In this document: in pieces, positions 1 to 9,086 of the stretch
How positions within the stretch are numbered: position 1 is the first letter of the stretch
Layout: each line of letters starts with the position of its first letter
Assembly: GCA_937890765.1 (NCBI GenBank)
Contig: CALADQ010000007.1
Coordinates: 1 to 64,000 of the forward strand
Length of the DNA: 64,000 bases
Reading direction: 5' to 3'
From: an uncultured Candidatus Neoarthromitus sp.
GTDB taxonomy: Bacteria > Bacillota > Clostridia > Clostridiales > Clostridiaceae
Made by a program: the position numbers and the translations under genes
The notes under the pieces: model-generated
Seen by the model: only the letters and a program-made list of their open reading frames with translations
The model's database searches: none
Told to the model about the DNA's origin: nothing

Positions 1-248
1 AAAACGTAAAAATCAAATTACGCTATTCTATTTTTAAATAATTTTGTTCGGAAAATGAAAATCACAAATTTTAAATTGTGATTTGCTATTTATATAAAAG
101 TTAAAATAATAATTACCTTATTGAAAATATTTATTTTATTTGTTAGAATTTTCATGTTGATTATTATTTAGTTTGTTTAAAGGCTTTCCAATTTTGGAAA
201 GTCTTTTATTTTATTTACAATTTAAATTGCATTCAAGGGGAAAATTTT
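1..248. other. Intergenic region upstream of the TetR gene
   Basis: No convincing coding sequence is seen. The stretch holds an inverted repeat at about 58-84 (AAATCACAA and TTGTGATTT arms) without a clear downstream T run on the plus strand, and a strong terminator hairpin at 179-206. Transcription from the left probably ends here. An AAGGGG ribosome binding site for the TetR gene sits at the right edge. Confidence 0.6.
179..213 (+). terminator. Rho-independent terminator
   Basis: A 12-bp stem (179-190 with 195-206, one G-T wobble) has a 4-base loop and a T-rich tail. It would end a transcript coming from left of the window. Confidence 0.75.
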
Positions 249-815
249 ATGTCAAAAATAACTAAAAGAGCTTTAGCTTCTTCTTTGAAAAAAATTTTGT
301 GTAAAAAACCATTGAGCAAGATTACTATAAATGACATTACAGAAGATTGTGGAGTAAATCGCATGACATTTTATTATCATTTTCGTGATGTTTACGATTT
401 AATAGAGTGGATGTGCATTGAAGACGGTGCAAAAGTTTTAGAAGGAAAAAAGACTTACGACACGTGGCAAGAAGGTTTAGGAAATATTTTAAAATTAATA
501 ATAGACAACAAACAATTTATTTGTAATGTTTATCATTCCATAAACAGAGAACACATAGAAAATTATTTGTGTAACATAGTATACGATTTGCTTATAAACG
601 TCATTGAAGAAAAATCAATTGACATGATGGTTCATGATGAAGATAAAAAATTCATTGCAGATTTTTACAAATACGCCTTTGTTGGCATAATACTAAATTG
701 GATTAAGATGGGCATGAAAGAAAATCCAGAAAGTTTAGTGAACTCTTTTAGTACTCTCCTATCGGGAAATTTTGTTCACGCTCTTTCTAATTACAGTTTA
801 AATTTCAGTAATTAA
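249..815 (+). CDS. TetR/AcrR-family transcriptional regulator
   Basis: This 188-residue protein has the standard TetR layout. The N-terminal helix-turn-helix (about residues 5-55) carries the family pattern ITINDITEDCGVNRMTFYYHF, and the helical C-terminal ligand-binding region resembles the DhaS-like subgroup. The ATG start is preceded by AAGGGG. It is followed by a terminator and then by oleate hydratase on the same strand. By position it is a candidate repressor of that gene, perhaps sensing a fatty acid, but the ligand is inference. The family assignment is firm; the target is not. Confidence 0.88.
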   Translation: MSKITKRALASSLKKILCKKPLSKITINDITEDCGVNRMTFYYHFRDVYDLIEWMCIEDGAKVLEGKKTYDTWQEGLGNILKLIIDNKQFICNVYHSINREHIENYLCNIVYDLLINVIEEKSIDMMVHDEDKKFIADFYKYAFVGIILNWIKMGMKENPESLVNSFSTLLSGNFVHALSNYSLNFSN

Positions 816-846
816 ACGCATTTAAAATATTTTAAATTGAACAATC

Positions 847-888
847 AATTCGTTGTGATAAAAATTTTATCATAGCGAATTTTTTGTT
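847..888 (+). terminator. Rho-independent terminator after the TetR gene
   Basis: A stem of about 17 bp with two wobbles (847-863 with 865-881) runs into a T-rich tract. It separates the regulator from the hydratase. Confidence 0.75.
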
Positions 889-955
889 TAGAGTATGAGA
901 AACTATTAATTAATATCATATTACTATAAAATATTTTTAAATGGAGGTTTCGATT

Positions 956-2731
956 GTGTACTATTCAAGTGGAAATTATGAATCATTTGTTCATCCAGAA
1001 AAACCAGAAGGAGTTGAAAGAAAATCAGCCTATATTATAGGTTCAGGACTTGCTGCTTTAACTGCTGCTTTTTATTTAGTTCGTGACGCGCAAATGAAAG
1101 GTGAAAGAGTTCATGTTCTTGAGAAAGATCCAATACCTGGAGGAGCTTGCGACGGTTTCGAATATCAAGGATTAGGTTATGTTATGCGTGGCGGGCGTGA
1201 AATGGATAACCATTTTGAAGTAATGTGGGACGTTTATAGAAGTGTTCCATCAATTGAAACAGAAGGTGTTACGGTACTAGATGAATATTATAGACTTAAC
1301 AAAAAAGACCCCAACTATTCTTTAAGACGTGCAACAGTAAATAGAGGAGAAGATGCTCACACTGATGGAAAATTTGGATTGTCTGATAAAGGTGCTCTTC
1401 AAATTATGAAACTTTTCTTCACACCTGATGAAGATTTATATGATAAAAAGATAACTGAATATTTTGATGATGAAGTTTTGAATTCGAATTTTTGGTTGTA
1501 TTGGAGAACAATGTTTGCATTTCAAAATTGGCATAGTGCTTTGGAAATGAAATTGTACATTAAGCGTTTTATTCACCATATTGGAGGATTACCTGATTTC
1601 AAAGCCCTAAGATTCACAAAATACAATCAATATGAATCAATGATACTTCCTTTAATTAAATATTTAGAATCACATGGCGTTCAATTTCATTACAATACAA
1701 AAGTTGTAAATGTTGAATTTGATATAAAAGAAAATAGAAAACAAGCTACGAGAGTTGAAGTACTTAGAGAAGGAAACCAAGAGTTCATAGATTTAACAGA
1801 AAATGATTTGGTTTTTATAACTAATGGTGGTTGCGTTGAAAATTCATCATTAGGTTCTCAAAACACTACCGCATCATTCAATTGTGAAATAAAAAAAGGT
1901 GGTGGATGGGATATGTGGCGTAAAATAGCTGCACAAGATTCTTCATTCGGAAATCCAGATAAATTTTGTTACGACCCTGAACAAAGTAATTGGATGAGTG
2001 CAACTGTCACAATATTAGATGATAAAATTGTTCCATACATTAAAAGAATTTGTCAACGCGACCCTTTTTCAGGAAAAGTTGTTACAGGTGGAATCGTAAC
2101 TGTTAAGGATTCAAAATGGTTAATGAGTTGGACGTTTAACAGACAGCCACAATTTAGAAATCAACCTAAAGACCAACTTGTAGGATGGATTTATGGTTTA
2201 TTTAGTGATGTGCCAGGAGATTTTATTAAGAAACCTATGCGTGAATGTACTGGAAAAGAAATTTGTATGGAATGGCTTTATCATTTAGGAGTACCTGTTG
2301 ATGAAATTGAAACATTAGCTGAAAATAGTGCAAATACAATTCCATGTATGATGCCTTATATAACATCTTTCTTTATGCCGAGAGCTAAAGGAGATCGTCC
2401 GGATATAGTTCCAAAAGGTGCAGTAAATTTTGCATTCTTAGGACAATTTGCTGAAACAAAGAGAGATACAATTTTTACAACGGAATATTCAATGAGAACG
2501 GGAATGGAGGCTGTTTATACACTTTTGAATGTTGATCGTGGAGTTCCTGAAGTTTGGGGTAGCACTTACGATATAAGAGATTTACTTAATGCCACTGTTA
2601 AACTTAGAGATGGAAAGAAAATAACAGATATGAAACTTGGATTTAAAGAGCATATAGCACTTAAAGAAATTTTGAAGAAAATAAAAGGAACAGACATAGA
2701 GAAGTTATTAAAAGAATATAACGTAATTTAA
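956..2731 (+). CDS. ohyA: Oleate hydratase (myosin-cross-reactive antigen family)
   Basis: FAD-dependent fatty acid hydratase that adds water to the cis-9 double bond of unsaturated fatty acids. It is 591 residues, the normal family length. The N-terminus reads VYYSSGNYESF, the hallmark opening of the family, followed by the FAD-binding segment IIGSGLAALTAAF and the acidic end VLEKD. The open frame extends to an ATG at 941, but that ATG overlaps the GGAGG ribosome binding site, so GTG 956 is the better start. The family is common in host-associated bacteria and linked to detoxifying unsaturated fatty acids. It follows a TetR gene and ends in a strong terminator. Confidence 0.95.
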   Translation: MYYSSGNYESFVHPEKPEGVERKSAYIIGSGLAALTAAFYLVRDAQMKGERVHVLEKDPIPGGACDGFEYQGLGYVMRGGREMDNHFEVMWDVYRSVPSIETEGVTVLDEYYRLNKKDPNYSLRRATVNRGEDAHTDGKFGLSDKGALQIMKLFFTPDEDLYDKKITEYFDDEVLNSNFWLYWRTMFAFQNWHSALEMKLYIKRFIHHIGGLPDFKALRFTKYNQYESMILPLIKYLESHGVQFHYNTKVVNVEFDIKENRKQATRVEVLREGNQEFIDLTENDLVFITNGGCVENSSLGSQNTTASFNCEIKKGGGWDMWRKIAAQDSSFGNPDKFCYDPEQSNWMSATVTILDDKIVPYIKRICQRDPFSGKVVTGGIVTVKDSKWLMSWTFNRQPQFRNQPKDQLVGWIYGLFSDVPGDFIKKPMRECTGKEICMEWLYHLGVPVDEIETLAENSANTIPCMMPYITSFFMPRAKGDRPDIVPKGAVNFAFLGQFAETKRDTIFTTEYSMRTGMEAVYTLLNVDRGVPEVWGSTYDIRDLLNATVKLRDGKKITDMKLGFKEHIALKEILKKIKGTDIEKLLKEYNVI

Positions 2732-2747
2732 AAAATTTTTATTCGAT

Positions 2748-2784
2748 AAAGAGCAGTTGTTTAACACTGCTCTTTTAATTTTTT
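2748..2784 (+). terminator. Rho-independent terminator of ohyA
   Basis: A perfect 10-bp stem (AAAGAGCAGT and ACTGCTCTTT) with an 8-base loop is followed by a T-rich run. Confidence 0.85.
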
Positions 2785-2866
2785 ACTCAAAAAAAACTAT
2801 TGATTTATGTTGTAAAATATTTGAAGATATAATTGTAAAAATTTATTTCATCAAAGGGGTGTGTGT

Positions 2867-3868
2867 ATGAAAAAAATTTTAGTAACAGGTATTACTGGAT
2901 TCATAGGAAGTCATACAGCGATTGAACTTATTAAAAATGGATATGAAGTAATTGGAATAGATAATTTATATAATTCGGATGATGAGGTTTTGGAAAAAAT
3001 TAAAGAGATAACAGGTGAGCAAATAAAATTTTATGAAGGAAATATTTTGAACGAAAGCGATTTGAAAAATATTTTTTCAGAAAATAAAATTGACGGCGTG
3101 ATTCATTTCGCAGCGTACAAAGCTGTAGGTGAATCAGTGGAGAAACCTTTAAAATATTATCACAATAATTTGTGTGGAACGTTGAAGCTTTTAAGAATTA
3201 TGGAAGAATACAATTGCAACAATTTTATATTTTCATCTTCCGCTACTGTTTATGGAAGAAATAACCCAATTCCATATTTAGAACATTTTGAAAAAGGAGC
3301 AACCAATCCTTATGGACATTCAAAAGTTATGATTGAACAAATTCTTTCAGATATTTGTAATGTAAATAAAAATTTTGGTTGCGTCATGTTAAGATATTTT
3401 AATCCTATAGGCGCACATGAAAGTGGACTTATTGGAGAAAATCCAAAAGGAATTCCAAATAATTTAATGCCTTACATTTGCAACGTTGCAATAGGAAAAT
3501 CTCAATTCCTTAATGTGTTCGGCGATGATTATAATACAAAAGATGGAACGGGAGTAAGAGATTATGTTCATGTTGTTGATTTGGCTGTAGGACATGTTCT
3601 AGCTCTCGATTACGTTTTTAAAAATAAAGGTGAAATGGCAATTAATTTAGGAACAGGAAAAGGAACAAGTGTTCTTGAACTTGTAAAAGTTTTTGAAGAG
3701 GTGAGCGGTAAAAAAATAAATATAAAAATTTGTGGAAGACGTGAAGGAGATATAGATGAATTTTATGCAGATATAAATAAGGCACAGGAAATTTTAGGAT
3801 GGACGTCGAAATATAATCTTCATGATATGTGTAAAGACTCTTGGAATTTTATAAAGTCAAAAATTTAA
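2867..3868 (+). CDS. galE: UDP-glucose 4-epimerase
   Basis: Interconverts UDP-glucose and UDP-galactose using bound NAD. At 333 residues it matches GalE length. It shows the Rossmann motif TGITGFIGSHT at the N-terminus, the catalytic Ser/Thr region SSSATVYG, and the YxxxK active site as YGHSK around residue 147. The open frame begins at GTG 2861, but AAAGGGG lies properly spaced before ATG 2867, which is preferred. It appears monocistronic, between a terminator and the YtvI-like gene. Galactose-containing surface polymers are a likely destination, but no other polymer genes are adjacent. Confidence 0.93.
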   Translation: MKKILVTGITGFIGSHTAIELIKNGYEVIGIDNLYNSDDEVLEKIKEITGEQIKFYEGNILNESDLKNIFSENKIDGVIHFAAYKAVGESVEKPLKYYHNNLCGTLKLLRIMEEYNCNNFIFSSSATVYGRNNPIPYLEHFEKGATNPYGHSKVMIEQILSDICNVNKNFGCVMLRYFNPIGAHESGLIGENPKGIPNNLMPYICNVAIGKSQFLNVFGDDYNTKDGTGVRDYVHVVDLAVGHVLALDYVFKNKGEMAINLGTGKGTSVLELVKVFEEVSGKKINIKICGRREGDIDEFYADINKAQEILGWTSKYNLHDMCKDSWNFIKSKI

Positions 3869-3944
3869 ATTAAAGTTCATATTAATTTTTATGAAAGTAT
3901 TTAAAATTATACTATAGAGATATTTAATTTATGAGGAGAAAGTG

Positions 3945-5006
3945 TTGGATAATAATATAAGTAAACAGAAGGTTTTTTTAATCAAATTCCTTTATTTTAT
4001 TGTGATATTAGGAATTATGTTTTTTACATTTAAATATGCGTTGCCTGTACTATTCCCATTTCTTTTGGCATTTTCTATTTCAGTTATTTTAAAACATCCT
4101 ACTGATTTTATATCAAAGCATTTGAAATTAAATAGAAAATTGGTTGGAATTGCATTGCTATTACTACTTTATGGAAGTATATTTTTTGTACTAATATTTT
4201 TTGGAACTAAACTTTTCAAATATATAGGTGAAATTTTTCAAAAGCTTCCAGAAATATATTCAACAAATATAGAACCAGCTCTAAATATTATAATATATAA
4301 AGTACAAGATATAATTCCAGAAATAAGTACAGTATTAGATTTAAATAGTATAAGTAAATACATGTTTAATATAATTAACTCGATTTCTTTAAGTGCAGTT
4401 AATGTTATTGCATCAATTGCCACAAAGATTCCATCATTTTTAATTAAATTTATATTTTCGATAATAGCAACATTCTTATTCACTCTTGATTATCATAAAA
4501 TAACTAACTTCATAATGAGGCAATTTTCTCCTAAAATACAAAAAATTATATTAAGTATTAAAAAAAATATATTTGAGACAATATTGAAATTTATAAAAGC
4601 ATATTCGATACTTATGACTGTAACTTTTACTGAGTTGGTAATAGGACTTGGTTTATTTAAAATACCTAACTTTGTTATTATATCTGCAATATTTGCTATT
4701 CTAGATGTAATACCAGCTATAGGTGTAGGAGGTATGCTTATACCTTGGGCAATAATTGAATTTGTAAAGTCTAATTATGATTTAGGCGTCGGTTTATTGA
4801 TTATATATGGAATAATAGTCATTGTAAGATATATTTTAGAGCCTAAAATTATAGGAAAACAAATAGGACTTAATCCAATAATAACTCTTATTAGTATGTT
4901 TTTAGGAGCAGAAATTTTAGGATTTTCAGGAATATTTATATTTCCAATAATAGTGGCAATTTTAAAATATTTAAATGATAATGGAACTTTGAAGTTGTTT
5001 AAATAA
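3945..5006 (+). CDS. ytvI: AI-2E/YtvI-family membrane protein
   Basis: A polytopic protein of about 353 residues in the AI-2E transporter superfamily. Two N-terminal membrane segments are followed by a loop-rich region and a C-terminal block of hydrophobic helices containing VIPAIGVGGMLIPW and LEPKIIGKQIGLNP, both family signatures. The length and N-terminus fit the YtvI sporulation membrane protein branch. GAGGAG at 3933-3938 favours TTG 3945 over GTG 3942. The specific YtvI assignment is less certain than the superfamily, and the transported substrate is unknown. Confidence 0.75.
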   Translation: MDNNISKQKVFLIKFLYFIVILGIMFFTFKYALPVLFPFLLAFSISVILKHPTDFISKHLKLNRKLVGIALLLLLYGSIFFVLIFFGTKLFKYIGEIFQKLPEIYSTNIEPALNIIIYKVQDIIPEISTVLDLNSISKYMFNIINSISLSAVNVIASIATKIPSFLIKFIFSIIATFLFTLDYHKITNFIMRQFSPKIQKIILSIKKNIFETILKFIKAYSILMTVTFTELVIGLGLFKIPNFVIISAIFAILDVIPAIGVGGMLIPWAIIEFVKSNYDLGVGLLIIYGIIVIVRYILEPKIIGKQIGLNPIITLISMFLGAEILGFSGIFIFPIIVAILKYLNDNGTLKLFK

Positions 5007-5016
5007 TCAAGTTAAG

Positions 5017-5045
5017 TTGATATTTAGGTCGCATTAAAGTACAAT
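5017..5045 (+). promoter_or_regulatory. Sigma-A-type promoter of the nfeD-stomatin operon
   Basis: TTGATA (5017-5022), a 17-base spacer and TACAAT (5040-5045), about 35 bases before the NfeD gene. Confidence 0.6.
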
Positions 5046-5080
5046 TTATAGACTAGCTGTTATAAAAAAGAGGTGTTTAT

Positions 5081-5431
5081 ATGGTGTTTAATATTTTTTG
5101 GATGCCATTATGGGCTATATTGTTAATTTTTATTTTGATAGCTTTAACTATTTTTATCGTTTATTGTTCGATTTCGTTAATATGCGATAAAAAAGGATTA
5201 AATGATATTTTTCATTTAAAAAGAGAAAATACCAATATAGATTCTTTAATAGGTAAGGTTTGTATTGTCACTAAAGATATAAATAATTTGCTAAATGAGG
5301 GCCAAGTTTTTGTTGAGCAAAATCTTTGGTCAGCTTTAAGCGAAGGGGATGATCTTATAATTAAAGAAGGTGAGAAGGTAGAAGTTGTATCTATAAAGGG
5401 AGTAAAGCTTATAGTAAAAAAATTGATATAA
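5081..5431 (+). CDS. NfeD-family membrane protein (short form)
   Basis: This 116-residue protein has one long N-terminal hydrophobic segment (about residues 7-35) and a C-terminal OB-fold-like beta domain. The latter contains LIGKVCIVTKDI and GEKVEVVSIKGVKLIVKKL, typical of the NfeD C-terminal domain. It sits 12 bases before a stomatin/SPFH gene. NfeD and SPFH proteins are well known as a conserved operon pair acting in membrane microdomains. The protease domain of long NfeD forms is absent. The start ATG has GAGGTG upstream. Confidence 0.85.
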   Translation: MVFNIFWMPLWAILLIFILIALTIFIVYCSISLICDKKGLNDIFHLKRENTNIDSLIGKVCIVTKDINNLLNEGQVFVEQNLWSALSEGDDLIIKEGEKVEVVSIKGVKLIVKKLI

Positions 5432-5443
5432 GGAGAGAATGTT

Positions 5444-6352
5444 ATGGTATTTTTGTTAATACTAATACTTTTGATTGCAGTCGTTTCAATTGCTTTTAGT
5501 GGAATTGTTGTTGTTCCTCAAGCTAAGGTTTTCATAGTAGAGAGGTTCGGTGCTTATTTTAAAACTTTAGAAGTAGGAATACATTTTAGGATTCCATTCA
5601 TAGACAGAATAGCAAGTAGAATTTCTATAAAGGAAAGAGTTGTTGACTTTAATCCACAGCCAGTAATAACTAAAGATAATGTAACTATGATGATAGATAC
5701 GGTTGTATTTTTTCAGATAACAGATCCTAAGTTGTATGTTTATGGAGTTGAAAATCCCATTCTTGCCATAGAGAATTTATCTGCTACAACTCTTAGAAAT
5801 ATAATAGGAGAACTTGAGTTAGATGAAACTTTGACTTCAAGGGATCATGTTAATGGTAAAATGAGGATTATATTGGATCAAGCTACAGATGCTTGGGGAA
5901 TAAGGATAAATAGAGTAGAACTTAAAAACATAATACCTCCTCAAGAGATTCAAGATGCAATGGAAAAACAAATGAAGGCAGAGCGTGAGAGAAGGGAATT
6001 AATTTTAAAAGCAGAAGGTGAAAAAAAATCCGCTATTCTTTTGGCTGAAGGTAGGAAGGAATCCACCATTTTAATTGCAGAATCTAAAAAGCAAGCAGCT
6101 ATAAAAGAAGCTGAAGGTCAAGCAGAAGCGATAATGAAAATTCAAAACGCTTTAGCTGAGAGTATTAAGATGATAAAAGAAGCATCACCTAGTAAAGAAG
6201 TTTTATCTCTTAAAGCAATGGAGACTTTTGAAAAAGTTGCAGATGGTAAAGCTACTAAGATAATAATTCCATCTGAATTACAAAATTTATCATCTTTTAT
6301 TACGTCTTTTGGAGAGTTATTTAATTCAACTAATAAAGAGCCAGAAAATTAG
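5444..6352 (+). CDS. SPFH/Band 7 (stomatin-like, QmcA-type) protein
   Basis: Membrane-anchored scaffold of 302 residues. It has an N-terminal transmembrane segment (about residues 2-22), then the Band 7 domain beginning VVPQAKVFIVERFGAYFKTL. A long charged helical region follows (about residues 175-240, rich in KAEGEKKSAIL-type repeats), as in stomatins. Such proteins oligomerise in functional membrane microdomains. It forms a two-gene operon with the preceding NfeD protein, and a terminator follows immediately. Confidence 0.93.
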   Translation: MVFLLILILLIAVVSIAFSGIVVVPQAKVFIVERFGAYFKTLEVGIHFRIPFIDRIASRISIKERVVDFNPQPVITKDNVTMMIDTVVFFQITDPKLYVYGVENPILAIENLSATTLRNIIGELELDETLTSRDHVNGKMRIILDQATDAWGIRINRVELKNIIPPQEIQDAMEKQMKAERERRELILKAEGEKKSAILLAEGRKESTILIAESKKQAAIKEAEGQAEAIMKIQNALAESIKMIKEASPSKEVLSLKAMETFEKVADGKATKIIIPSELQNLSSFITSFGELFNSTNKEPEN

Positions 6353-6359
6353 AATTTAA

Positions 6360-6392
6360 AAATATCAACCCATTTTGGTTGATATTTTTTTT
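6360..6392 (+). terminator. Rho-independent terminator after the stomatin gene
   Basis: An 11-bp perfect stem (AAATATCAACC and GGTTGATATTT) is followed by eight T. Confidence 0.9.
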
Positions 6393-6441
6393 GTAAAATA
6401 TTACTATTTATACAGATGAGATGAAATGGAGTTTGATAGTT

Positions 6442-7254
6442 TTGAGCGATATAAAGAATTTATTTTATGGAATTTTGCTCGGGGTTTCAAATATTATACC
6501 CGGTGTTTCAGCAGGAACCGTTGCAGTAATGTTGGGAATATATAATACTTTAATTAATTCCATATCAGGAATTTTTAAAAACTTTAAAGTTATTTTTAGA
6601 TTTTTGTTTTTTATAGGAAGTGGAGTTTTAATTGGAATAATAGGTCTAAGTAGTGTTATGGATAATCTTTTAGAGAAATATCCATTGCAAATGAGTTATT
6701 TATTTATGGGGCTTATTGCTGGAAGTATTGGAATTTTATTTAAGGAAGTTATGTCATTTAAACCAAAGAAAATTCATTTTGTGTATTTTTTGATTACATT
6801 TTTGTTTTTGGTTATTATAAAATTTATAAATCCGTCTACTGATGTTATTGTTATTAGCGAATTAAATTTAAAAATTGTTTTGATTTTGGTTTTAAGTGGT
6901 TTTCTTGCTTCAAGTTCAATGGTTTTACCAGGAGTTAGTGGGTCTTTTGTTTTGGTTTTATTGGGAGTATATAATTCAATAATATCTGCTGTTTCACATT
7001 TTCAAATTAATATCTTAATTCCTTTTGGTGTTGGAGTGATTTTGGGATTTGTTGTTATGGTTAAGCTAATAGAATATTTATTGAAAAAATTTAAAGTTCA
7101 AAGTTATATTGGGATATTAGGTTTGGTTGTTGGCTCTATAGTTTCAATTTTTCCAGGATTTGAATTTTCATCAAATGGAATTTGGTGTATTGTTGTATTT
7201 GTATTGGGATTTATAATTTCTTCGTTTTTGTGTAAATTTAATTCAAAAAATTAA
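6442..7254 (+). CDS. popT: DUF368 membrane protein (PopT-type polyprenyl-phosphate translocase family)
   Basis: Polytopic membrane protein of about 270 residues. It carries the two inverted family motifs: GVSNIIPGVSAGTVAVMLG near the N-terminus and MVLPGVSGSFVLVLLGVYN in the second half. DUF368 proteins have been described as translocases that recycle undecaprenyl phosphate across the membrane for wall synthesis. The open frame starts at ATG 6421, but GGAG at about 6427-6430 better serves TTG 6442. The start is therefore uncertain by seven codons. Convergent with the MFS gene. Confidence 0.85.
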   Translation: MSDIKNLFYGILLGVSNIIPGVSAGTVAVMLGIYNTLINSISGIFKNFKVIFRFLFFIGSGVLIGIIGLSSVMDNLLEKYPLQMSYLFMGLIAGSIGILFKEVMSFKPKKIHFVYFLITFLFLVIIKFINPSTDVIVISELNLKIVLILVLSGFLASSSMVLPGVSGSFVLVLLGVYNSIISAVSHFQINILIPFGVGVILGFVVMVKLIEYLLKKFKVQSYIGILGLVVGSIVSIFPGFEFSSNGIWCIVVFVLGFIISSFLCKFNSKN

Positions 7255-7260
7255 AATCGT

Positions 7261-7290
7261 AAAGTTACAATTGCTCATTGTAACTTTTAT
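7261..7290. terminator. Bidirectional terminator between convergent genes
   Basis: An 11-bp perfect stem (AAAGTTACAAT and ATTGTAACTTT) has T runs on both strands. It overlaps the last codons of the MFS gene. Confidence 0.85.
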
Positions 7291-8458
7291 TTTTTTCAGA
7301 AATTAAAATCGCAAAAAAGCAAATTATTAAACTCGTTCCGCAAATTATAAAAGGGAGTTTAAACCATATGTCAAATATTAAGCCTGACAAAATCGCACCG
7401 AAGAAAGAACCAATAGCTTTAAATCCATTTTGTAAACCTAAAAGTTCCATTTGATTATTTTGTGATTTTTCAATTACCATTGATTGCATTATAGGTGTGA
7501 TTAATGTTTGTACAATTATAAATATTAATAAAAATACTGTTGAAGATATTGGATTTTTTGAATTCATCGAAATCAAAATACTTAAACCAGCTGTGAAGGT
7601 TGTGATTAGATACAAAATTTTTGAGCTTAATTTTTTAATTGCTATTGGAATTATTAAAAGGTTTGTTATTATTGTGAAAAATCCTGTAGAGCCTAAAATT
7701 AATCCGTTTATTGTCGTTGGAAGGTGAAGAATTTTTTCAACATAATAACTTATAGTTGATGTGTAGCTTTGGATTCCTAAAAATGTTATCATTGTTGATA
7801 TCAAAATTAATATAGCAAATTTATTTGATTTAGTAACTTTGTTAAGGTCTTTAATGCTAAATATTTTAAATGAAAATTTGTTTATCTTATCTCTTTGTGA
7901 AGAATCTTCAAAAAATATTTTTATAAACAAGATACATGCAATCAACAAAATTATTTGAACTAAAAATGTAATTCTATAATCATTTCTCCCTAAATATCCT
8001 CCCAAAATAGAACCAATTGTTATACCTAAACTTCCCGAAGCGTTTAGAAAAGCAAATCTTTTTAATTTTTTATGCGGTGGAGTAATTGAAGACAAGTATG
8101 CGATGCTTGCAACTTGATAAGCAGAAATAAACGTTCCTGAAATTATTCTCGCTACTAATACGCTTATTTCGTTTGGGAAAAATCCAAAAATAATTTGGCC
8201 TAGAGCGTATCCCAAAAGTCCAATCATCATGGGAATTTTTCTTCCAATCAATCCGCAGATTACTCCAAAAGTTGGTGAGGCAATAAAGGTCGATATATTT
8301 AGACATCCATACAGAAGTCCAAAATAAAATGTTGGAAGCCTAACGGTATTTATTAATTTTGGAGTTACAGGATGAACCATGCTTAATGCAGTTAAACATG
8401 AAATGTTTATAAAAATAATGTTTATAAAATTTTTGTTATTGAGTTTACTTCGTTTCAA
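7265..8458 (-). CDS. Major facilitator superfamily transporter
   Basis: About 397 residues with some twelve hydrophobic helices. The MFS loop 2-3 signature appears as GVICGLIGRKIPMMIGLLG, and MVHPVTPKLI follows helix 1, as in the multidrug-efflux and sugar-efflux branches. The frame is open to 8506, but AAGGAG on the minus strand places the start at TTG 8458. It is divergent from the CYTH gene across an 80-base gap holding a perfect inverted repeat. The substrate cannot be told from sequence; drug, metabolite or siderophore export are all possible. Confidence 0.85.
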   Translation of the reverse strand: MKRSKLNNKNFINIIFINISCLTALSMVHPVTPKLINTVRLPTFYFGLLYGCLNISTFIASPTFGVICGLIGRKIPMMIGLLGYALGQIIFGFFPNEISVLVARIISGTFISAYQVASIAYLSSITPPHKKLKRFAFLNASGSLGITIGSILGGYLGRNDYRITFLVQIILLIACILFIKIFFEDSSQRDKINKFSFKIFSIKDLNKVTKSNKFAILILISTMITFLGIQSYTSTISYYVEKILHLPTTINGLILGSTGFFTIITNLLIIPIAIKKLSSKILYLITTFTAGLSILISMNSKNPISSTVFLLIFIIVQTLITPIMQSMVIEKSQNNQMELLGLQNGFKAIGSFFGAILSGLIFDIWFKLPFIICGTSLIICFFAILISEKNKSYNEQL

Positions 8459-8500
8459 CTTTCTACATCTCCTTAAAACAAAAATTATTGTATAATTATA

Positions 8501-8520
8501 TAACAAAATTTGTTTTGTTA
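8501..8520. promoter_or_regulatory. Perfect inverted repeat in a divergent promoter region
   Basis: TAACAAAA (8501-8508) and TTTTGTTA (8513-8520) flank TTTG. The repeat lies between the divergent MFS and CYTH genes, next to TATAAT-like sequences on both strands and just before the CYTH ribosome binding site. It is a candidate operator. There is no T run on either side to suggest a terminator. Confidence 0.4.
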
Positions 8521-8536
8521 GGAGAGAACTTTTTAA

Positions 8537-9073
8537 ATGGAAATGGAAGTTAGAATTTTAGACGTTGATGTTGACGAAATTAAAAACAAACTTTTGAAAA
8601 ATTCAGCCGTTCTTGTTAAAAAAGAAAATCAGATAAATAAATTATTTGATTTTGAAAATGGGAGTTTGTTAAAACAAAAAGGTTACGCACGCATACGAAT
8701 TGTTGAAGATATTTTGCGTTGCAAAAATTTTTATTACATGACAACTAAGCGAAACGTTTCAAAACATAATGACAAATATAAAATTATGGATGAATGTGAA
8801 ATTGAGATTAGTGATTCGTTGATTGGAGAAAAAATTTTTAAATCTTTGGGATTGATTTTAAATCACGAAATAAAGCGTTATAGGGAAAGTTATAAAATTT
8901 GTAATGTTCTTGTTGAAATTGATGTAAATGATAAAAATTTTTATCCGAATCCTTATATTGAAATTGAGGGAGATTGTGAAAAAAATATAGAAAAGGTCGT
9001 GAAGATGTTAGGTTACACGATGGAAGATACAACTTCCAAAAATATTTTTGATATAATTAAAGACAGAAAATAA
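8537..9073 (+). CDS. CYTH-domain protein (adenylate cyclase class IV / thiamine triphosphatase-like)
   Basis: A 178-residue single-domain protein. The N-terminus reads MEMEVRILD, giving the ExE pattern of the CYTH tunnel fold that binds a triphosphate through two metal ions. The arginine and lysine pairs in YARIRIVED and IKRYRESY and the late ExE in YIEIEGDCE also fit. CYTH enzymes act on ATP, thiamine triphosphate or polyphosphate, and the substrate here is not evident. The gene stands 13 bases before the iron/cobalamin ABC genes and is probably co-transcribed with them. Confidence 0.82.
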   Translation: MEMEVRILDVDVDEIKNKLLKNSAVLVKKENQINKLFDFENGSLLKQKGYARIRIVEDILRCKNFYYMTTKRNVSKHNDKYKIMDECEIEISDSLIGEKIFKSLGLILNHEIKRYRESYKICNVLVEIDVNDKNFYPNPYIEIEGDCEKNIEKVVKMLGYTMEDTTSKNIFDIIKDRK

Positions 9074-9086
9074 ATGAGGTAATCTT

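Noticed and set aside
7497..7727. Plus-strand frame inside the MFS gene
   Set aside because: Shadow of the minus-strand transporter; no ribosome binding site and no family pattern.
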